DNA of 64,000 bases from Pleodorina starrii (Eukaryota > Chlorophyta > Chlorophyceae > Chlamydomonadales > Volvocaceae): NCBI GenBank assembly GCA_030267565.1, contig BRXU01000039.1, positions 124,001 through 188,000 on the forward strand, written 5' to 3'. The notes under the pieces were generated by a model. That model saw only the letters and a program-made list of their open reading frames with translations. It was not told where the DNA came from and made no database searches. Shown in pieces: positions 59,001-64,000 of this stretch. A program made the translations under genes and the position numbers. Every line of letters starts with the position of its first letter. The stretch's first letter is position 1.

Positions 59001-61117
59001 GTGGGTGCGTGGACGTGGGTGGGTGCGAGGACGTGGGTGGGTGGACTTGGGTGGGTGCGTGGACGTGGGTGGACGTGGGTGCGTGGACGTGGCTGCGTGT
59101 ACGTGGGTGGGTGCGTGGACGTGGGTGGGTGGTGGTGGGTGCGTGGACGTGGGTGGGTGCGTGGACGTGGGTGGACGTGGGTGCGTGGACGTGGGTGGGT
59201 GCGTGGACGTGGGTGGTCGTGGGTGCGTGGACGTGGGTGCGTGGACGTGGGTGGGTGCGTGGACGTGGGTGGACGTGGGTGCGTGGTCGTGGGTGGGTGC
59301 GTGGACGTGGGTGCGTGGACGTGGGTGGACGTGGGTGCGTGGACGTGGCTGCGTGGACGTGGGTGGGTGCGTGGACGTGGGTGGGTGCGTGGACGTGGGT
59401 GGGTGCGTGGACGTGGGTGGGTGCGTGGACGTGAGTGGGTGCGTGGACGTGGGTGGGTGCGTGGACGTGGGTGGGTGCGTGGACGTGGGTGGGTGCGTGG
59501 ACGTGGCTGCGTGGACGTGGGTGGGTGGACGTGGGTGGACGTGGGTGCGTGGACGGGGGTGGGTGGACGTGGGTGGGTGCGTGGACGTGGGTGGGTGCGT
59601 GGACGTGGGTGGGTGGACGTGGGGGGGTGGAGGTGGGGGGGTGGAGGTGGGTGGGTGCGTGGACGTGGGTGGGTGCGTGGACGTGGGTGGACGTGGGTGC
59701 GTGGACGTGGGTGGACGTGGGTGCGTGGACGTGGGTGGGTGCGTGGACGTGGGTGAGCGCGTGGACGTGGGTGGGTGCGTGGACGTGGGTGGACGTGGGT
59801 GCGTGGACGTGGGTGGGTGCGTGGACGTGGGTGGGTGGACGTGGGTGGGTGGACGTGGGTGGGTGCGTGGACGTGGGTGGGTGCGTGGACGTGGGTGGGT
59901 GCGTGGACGTGGGTGGGTGCGTGGACGTGGGTGGACGTGGGTGCGTGGACGTGGGTGGACGTGGGTGCGTGGACGTGGGTGGGTGCGTGGACGTGGGTGG
60001 GTGCGTGGACGTGGACGTGGGTGGACGAGGGTGCGTGGACGTGGGTGGGTGCGTGGACGTGGGTGGACGTGGGTGCGTGGACGTGGGTGGGTGCGTGGAC
60101 GTGGGTGAGCGCGTGGACGTGGGTGGGTGCGTGGACGTGGGTGGACGTGGGTGCGTGGACGTGGGTGCGTGGACGTGGGTGCGTGGACGTGGGTGGGTGG
60201 ACGCGGGTGCGTGGACGTGGGTGGGTGGGTGGACGTGGGTGGGTGGACGTGGGTGGGTGCGTGGACGTGGGTGGGTGCGTGGACGTGGGTGGACGTGGGT
60301 GCGTGGACGTGGGTGGGTGCGTGGACGTGGGTGGGTGCGTGGACGTGGGTGGGTGGACGTGGGTGGGTGGACGTGGGTGCGGAAGATGCGAGGAAGGACA
60401 CGTGCACGTGTGTGTGTTGATGTGGCTTGGCGGAGCGTAACCCCCATGGGCCCCAACAAAGTACACAGACCCATGGCCAGGCTTGGAGATAAGCGTGCGT
60501 GTATGTGTATGCGTCGTCGTTGTTGTTGTTGTCACGTTGGGCTTCAGACCCTCCCCTCGGAAGGGTACAGCCAGCCGGCCGTCCGCCCAGAATATCGATA
60601 CCGCGGGACGGAGACCGGCGTTAACGAGTGGAAGAAGGGCCAGGGGCACGTAACGCCGTAACGCCGCCGAATCCCCGGAAAGCTTCCGGGCTTGCCGTCC
60701 GCAGCGCCACTCGGGTCCAACTCCTCGTCCCCTGCCCGGTCCTCCGCGCAACACTCTCGCCACCCCACCCGCCCCCCTCACGCCGTCTCCTTCTCCGCTG
60801 CGATTTTCTCTTTATACACCCCAACCCGCAGCTACCCCCCCGAGCAACTGGAGTTCCTCATAGACCACACGCTCCTCGAGGGCCGAGCCGCGGCGGCACC
60901 CAAGGGCCTCGTCGGCGGCGGCGGAGCCGCCGTCGGCGGCGGCGGCTTCTCGCCGCCGCCGCTGAGCAGCGTGTCGTCTTTCCGGAGCTCCGCAGCTAGT
61001 GGGCCGCCGCCGCCGCCGGGGTCGGTTCGCGGCAGCAGCCAGCAGGCGGCGGCGGGGGGTGCCGTACCGGCGGGGGGCCGGGCGAAGAGCAGCGGGGCGA
61101 TGATGCCGCGGAGGTGA
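44990..61117 (+). CDS. EXO70: exocyst complex subunit EXO70
   Basis: Sixteen phased exons: 44990-45223, 45529-45675, 46399-46543, 47307-47425, 47672-47884, 48873-48944, 49400-49486, 50014-50121, 50555-50716, 51166-51327, 51949-52054, 53023-53414, 53731-53829, 54325-54384, 54704-54783, 60832-61117; 823 residues. The N-terminal coiled coil (about 10-75) includes ALTWAEENITLAKAETNELL, then LDSFLAAVGRLEAALNHLEA. The Exo70 rod includes YDEVTFSETISRSLRLVLQ, HPICATMLSFLKRLFTYPNA, IMRILMRLMEALEAKARSYK, LGDLFLMNNVHYMVWTVEQ and SAWVERHKDIVETYGAAYHD. It ends DLLPLYGEFWERYT, KYLRYPPEQLEFLIDHTLLE, the classic EXO70 terminus. A polyQ/acidic/Ala-Gly insert (about 524-605) and a Ser/Pro/Gly tail of about 75 residues make it longer than usual (600-700). 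EXO70 binds membrane PI(4,5)P2 and tethers secretory vesicles to the plasma membrane. The exon 9 and 15 acceptors were chosen by phase and family fit. Confidence 0.92.
45814..45865. repeat. dispersed CTATACGTGGATAACC motif, tandem double copy in EXO70 intron 2
   Basis: Two adjacent versions: GGCCTAAACACGTGGATAAC, then CCGGCCTATACGTGGATACA. A third partial version (CCCCCGTGGATACCCCC) precedes them near 45793. Confidence 0.6.
46120..46145. repeat. telomere-like CCCTAAA motifs in EXO70 intron 2
   Basis: AAACCCTAAAAACCCTAAAT, two adjacent units, a few hundred bases upstream of exon 3. Confidence 0.5.
47535..47671. repeat. (CAC)n/(CACCAA)n simple repeat before an acceptor
   Basis: About 135 bp of CACCAC with CAACCA interruptions running directly into the acceptor of EXO70 exon 5. 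Confidence 0.9.
47885..48330. repeat. 76-bp tandem repeat in EXO70 intron 5
   Basis: About five units. The TATAAAGAGAAT landmark recurs at 47937, 48087, 48163 and 48239 (spacings 150, 76, 76); one unit carries a variant TTTGGAGGAAT. Each unit is GC-rich (GGGGCCGGGGCCGGGGTTCC) and embeds CCGC..CGGAGAAGGGG, resembling the reverse form of the dispersed GCGGTATC-family repeat. Confidence 0.9.
49147..49203. repeat. (GGGAA)n microsatellite
   Basis: About ten GGGAA units, purine-only, in EXO70 intron 6. Confidence 0.9.
51110..51128. repeat. dispersed 19-bp element, copy 2
   Basis: Identical to 2124-2142. It sits in EXO70 intron 9, 38 bp upstream of the exon 10 acceptor, within a pyrimidine-rich stretch. 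Confidence 0.6.
51332..51390. repeat. GAGTACGGCAC tandem repeat after an EXO70 donor
   Basis: Four to five imperfect 10-11-bp units of GAGTACGGCAC begin at the exon 10 donor. Each carries the GTACGGCA word that is common throughout the window. Confidence 0.7.
53905..53936. repeat. (GAGGTT)n hexanucleotide
   Basis: Five GAGGTT units in EXO70 intron 13, just after telomere-like GGTTTTAGGGTTTG at about 53857-53872. Confidence 0.8.
54784..60390. repeat. 5.6-kb G-rich minisatellite filling EXO70 intron 15
   Basis: Built from GTGGACGTGGGTGGGTGC (18 bp) mixed with shorter GTGGACGTGGGTG forms of 10-14 bp, starting at the splice donor. Rare variants mark higher-order copies: GTGAGTGGG at 56202, 56784, 58701 and 59431; GTGAGCGCG at 55364, 57863, 59753 and 60105; GTGGATGCG near 55244 and 57655. 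The unit lacks stop codons, so false open frames of up to 2,090 codons appear on both strands. It is flanked by clean EXO70 exons joining CTTCG to CTACCC in phase. Confidence 0.97.
60590..60632 (-). repeat. dispersed short intronic repeat (GCGGTATC family), reverse copy in EXO70
   Basis: CGATACCGCGGGACGGAGAC then CGGCGTTAACGAGTGG. It lies in EXO70 intron 15, just downstream of the minisatellite. Confidence 0.5.
60780..60820 (+). repeat. dispersed short intronic repeat (GCGGTATC family), + copy in EXO70
   Basis: ACGCCGTCTCCTTCTCCGCT then GCGATTTTCTCTTTATACAC, ending about 10 bp before the last EXO70 exon. It pairs with the reverse copy at 60590-60632. Confidence 0.55.
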
Positions 61118-62634
61118 TGTCAGCGGCTGTGCACGCCGGGGGGTGGGTGGGGGTGGGTGGAGGCGGGCGTGATGGGAAGAGCGCGACCCGGGGGGGGGGG
61201 CCGGGTCAAGAGCCGCGGAGGCTACAGGACTGCGGAGGTTGCATGACGACGAGGATGGCTCTGGGATGAGGCGGAGGCGGAGGCGGAGGCGACGCACGGA
61301 CGCTGATGAAGGCGGACCCAGCAACACTCACCGTGTCGACGTACCTGTTACCGTTACCGTTACCACCAGAGCTGCGACCGCGTCGCCGCCAGGGGGCTAG
61401 GGCTGCTTGTCTTTTCGGGAGACTAGTTCGGTTGGTCATTGCGGTTTCGTTCTCGTACCGGTAATTCAAAAGGAGAGGGTGGAGGTTCTGCACGGCAAGG
61501 CCGGTGCCGGCATCGGTCGGCGGTGTCCGGTGTGGGTGCGGGAGACGGCGGGGGGGGATCGGGCGGTCGGGCCCGGCGGGTGACCCGCTTGCTGTTGAGG
61601 GCGAAGAGGGGAAGAGAGGAAGAGGGAGGGGCGGCAGGTGGCGCGATGAGACCCGAGGGTGGTGCCGAGATGTCGAGGAGGCGGCCCGGTGCGGCGCGGT
61701 GAGATGATGCGGGGAGGGGAGGGGGGAGGATCAGGCCAGCAAGGGCGGTAGGGTAAGTGGGGGAAGCAGGGCGGGAAGGGGAGGGGATGCTTTTGAGGGG
61801 TTGCTTGGCCGTGCGGGCGCATGGGCGGGCGGGCGACGGCGGGCGCTGGCTGATGCGGCTGATTGGGCGCTGAAGCAGGCAAGCAAAGCGTGCAAGGAGA
61901 CATGAGCCCCAACAAAGGCGCGGCGGCGACGCGGTGCGAAAGAGGGCGGGAAGAGGGAGGGCGAGCGAGGGATGGATGCAAGGGACGCGGAACGACCAAA
62001 TGGACGAGACAAGGGGAGGCGGGAATGGGTGGGAATAAAGTGATGCAAAGGACAGAAAAGGGATGATCCGATGTCGGGAAATGGAATCAGAGCAAAGTAA
62101 GGGATGCGACGAAGGGGTGCTGGCAGGGGCCCGGAGGCCAGCAAGGCCAGTGTGTGTGTGGGGGGGGGGGGGAGGGAGATTACCGTGGCGTGCCGTACCG
62201 TCTACCAGGCCGTGCCGTACCGTGTTCAGAGTCCTCCTTATCCTGTGTGTGATGGGCTGTGCGGGTGCGGTGGGGGCGGGTCGACGAGTGCCGCACCCAG
62301 GTGTACATAATTAAGAGGTATGGAGCGTAGCCTCAGCTATGGCCTGTGGGTGGATGTGTACAGTACAGTACAGTATTGCAGCGATAGGGCTTCAACCAAG
62401 AGCGCCCTCTGTCGCTCTGGGTTAGCCGAGGTTGAGCTGAGAAGCCGTTTCTCAGCATACGACGCGAGGAGGAGTGTGCGCTCTCTTCACGGTGCCCGCG
62501 GGGTTTAGGGCCTTCGTGGGGGCTCCATATGTATCATGGGGGCATCCGGGCAGATGACGATGATGCGGAATGCGTATCAGGGATGCGTCAGGAATGTGTC
62601 AGGAATGCGTTTTGTCTACCAGTGATGCTGCTCC

Positions 62635-62639
62635 TGTAA
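62635..62639 (+). terminator. TGTAA poly(A) signal candidate for EXO70
   Basis: First TGTAA on + after the EXO70 stop. The distance of 1.5 kb is long, so an earlier non-canonical signal is possible. Confidence 0.3.
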
Positions 62640-62951
62640 ACGGAGAAAAGGTGGTTTTCCCCGCCAGCGACAGGAGCCCCGATCGCCCGATGACTGCGTG
62701 TCGCGTACATGTGCAGACCGGTTACCGGTATCGCCCGTTTTAGAGCGTGTTTGGTGACTGCAAGCTTTGCTGCAAGAAAACAACCTGACGCCTTTGCGCT
62801 GAGCCGTGCTGTGAAGAGTTTTTCCACGGAGTTTTTTGATTCGGCGCTTGGCGCGAAAACTCCGGGGAAGCACCAAGGCAAGGCACATGCGGAGCTATTG
62901 AGAGGGGAAGTTCCGGTGTTGCAGGTGTAGTGCAGCTGCAGGGATTATGAA

Positions 62952-63020
62952 TCGTCGCTGAGGCCGCCACCGTCCGTGGCGGTGAACGGCAAGCGACGAG
63001 GTCCGACTCCCTTGCCGTTC
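62952..63020. repeat. overlapping inverted repeats (alternative hairpins)
   Basis: TCGTCGCT (62952-62959) pairs with AGCGACGA (62992-62999), enclosing CCGCCAC (62964-62970) paired with GTGGCGG (62976-62982). GAACGGCAAG (62984-62993) also pairs perfectly with CTTGCCGTTC (63011-63020). The last stem overlaps the outer stem by two bases, so the two folds compete. Confidence 0.6.
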
Positions 63021-63652
63021 CATAAACTGTTCCTAAAGCCTGCGACACATGAGCGCTACCAAATACGGGCAGCACACTATGCGATAATGGTACATTTGAA
63101 GCAAAAGGGTCGCGGTGGCCGAAGTTTGTAATGGGTTGGGCCCTATCCGCTACTGGGTCGCCCGCCTGGTATTTAATGCTCCGCGCTCGGCCCGAAAAGA
63201 ATTAAATAGGGAAATAGATATAGGCTTCAGGGATTGTATTTAGTTAATTTAACCGTCGCAGTTTACTGGGTGGCCTGCTCGGCTTTCAACAATCGGCCAG
63301 CAGATTGTCCCCAGCGCAGGGCAATTAGTAGGATCCTGAGCCAGGACACATCCCATGACCTGCGACTCTTGAGCCTTTTTTATTGCACCAGCAGACGGCC
63401 CACAAGCGTCAGCCCTCTCGCGACCGCGAGTAACGTCCCTGTTCCATTGGGACGTCGAGGAGTTGACGTTTTCAACGCTTAAACTAGAATCGATAAAATT
63501 TCCATTCTTTTCCCGAGCCTTTCAGTCATGCGTTAGTTCCTATCTTTCGTATCCTCAATTTGTAACACCGGTCAACCAGCTTCCGCGGCTCCAAAGTCGC
63601 CCGGACTGAGCTGGACTCAGTAAACAAACGACAGAGCATACAAATTATTTTG

Positions 63653-64000
63653 ATGAGCAATATGACTTGCATGGCAGGGCAGCGTTGGCGGTTTTGGCCG
63701 CAGGCTGCCCTGCTCATCTTTGCATACTACTGCGCGACCGCGCAGCTTGAGTCAGCCACGCTTTACACAGAAACAGGTACGAGCTTAAACACGCAGTTGG
63801 TTTAGAGTGAGGAAGGCGCGGTTGTTGTGGGCGTTAGGACTGGACATAAGGTTATAACCGGTGTCGGGGGCCTGGGATTGCCATTTGCAAAAGTCTTCCT
63901 GCTCCCACTGATGCTACCAGAACGCAAATTTATTTGATTGTAAACGAATTGGCAATTCTGGTTCCGTCCGCTCCTGGCCTGGCTCCGCCGCAGGGCGGCT
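63653..64000 (+). CDS. first exon of a secreted or membrane protein (runs off window)
   Basis: Exon 63653-63776 encodes 41 codons plus one base. The N-terminus has basic residues then a hydrophobic core (AALLIFAYYCATA) and a likely signal-peptidase site after ATA, before QLESATLYTET. The donor is G|GTACGAGC. A possible second exon starts at 63994 after CTCCGCCGCAG, in phase, with only a few bases visible. Family cannot be told from this fragment. A short ATG frame by chance is possible, but the signal peptide followed directly by a consensus donor argues for a real gene. Confidence 0.55.

Larger units (their letters stand above)
61118..63652. other. intergenic: EXO70 3' region and upstream of the next gene
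   Basis: No gene recognised. The first TGTAA after EXO70 is at 62635-62639, a 1.5-kb 3' UTR if used. From about 62500 composition becomes AT-richer. Contains the inverted repeats at 62952-63020. Confidence 0.5.

Noticed and set aside
54509..60781. Open frames of up to 2,090 codons on - and 1,633 codons on + across the minisatellite
   Set aside because: The repeat unit has no stop codon in several frames of either strand. The products are pure His/Pro/Thr or Trp/Val/Gly repeats, and the block is bounded by EXO70 splice sites that join conserved exons in phase.

Overview
This window is nuclear DNA from a green alga, most likely a volvocine (Chlamydomonas/Gonium/Volvox lineage). The evidence is GC-rich, intron-dense genes; Ala/Gly/Pro homopolymer runs inside coding exons; TGTAA poly(A) signals downstream of several genes; short TTTTAGGG-type telomere-like motifs; a hydroxyproline-rich (Ser-Pro)n wall or matrix domain; and a gene set mixing plastid (MinE, CRM domain), flagellar (CFAP46-like) and secreted matrix proteins. 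Most of the long open frames in the window are artefacts of stop-free low-complexity DNA. The gene models below were built by chaining exons whose GT-AG junctions (one GC-AG) keep reading phase from end to end.

Layout. (1) 1-20,677, + strand: the last 29 exons (1,916 codons) of a TPR-type axonemal protein, best matched to CFAP46/FAP46 of the central-pair C1d projection. It ends in a degenerate CHAT (caspase-like) domain. Its introns hold large blocks of poly-C, (CTCTTT)n, (GGTGCG)n and a 10-bp tandem repeat. (2) 22,162-34,033, - strand, convergent with (1): a 23-exon, 1,502-residue secreted subtilisin-family protease with a complete catalytic triad, a protease-associated domain inserted between His and Ser, and a 498-residue Pro-rich tail. 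(3) 34,034-39,983: no convincing gene. (4) 39,984-40,763, +: an intronless plastid-type CRM/YhbY RNA-binding protein. (5) 42,214-43,300, +: a three-exon plastid MinE with a TATA-like box about 50 bp upstream of its ATG. (6) 44,990-61,117, +: a 16-exon EXO70 exocyst subunit (823 residues). Its last intron (6,048 bp) is almost wholly one G-rich minisatellite with higher-order structure. (7) 63,653-end, +: the first exon of another secreted or membrane protein, which runs off the window.

Functionally this is a eukaryotic neighbourhood, not an operon. MinE (plastid division), CRM (plastid RNA metabolism), EXO70 (exocytosis), the secreted protease and CFAP46 (flagellar motility) have no obvious shared pathway. 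The CFAP46 and EXO70 introns do share three families of short dispersed repeats (about 19-65 bp), plus telomere-like motifs.
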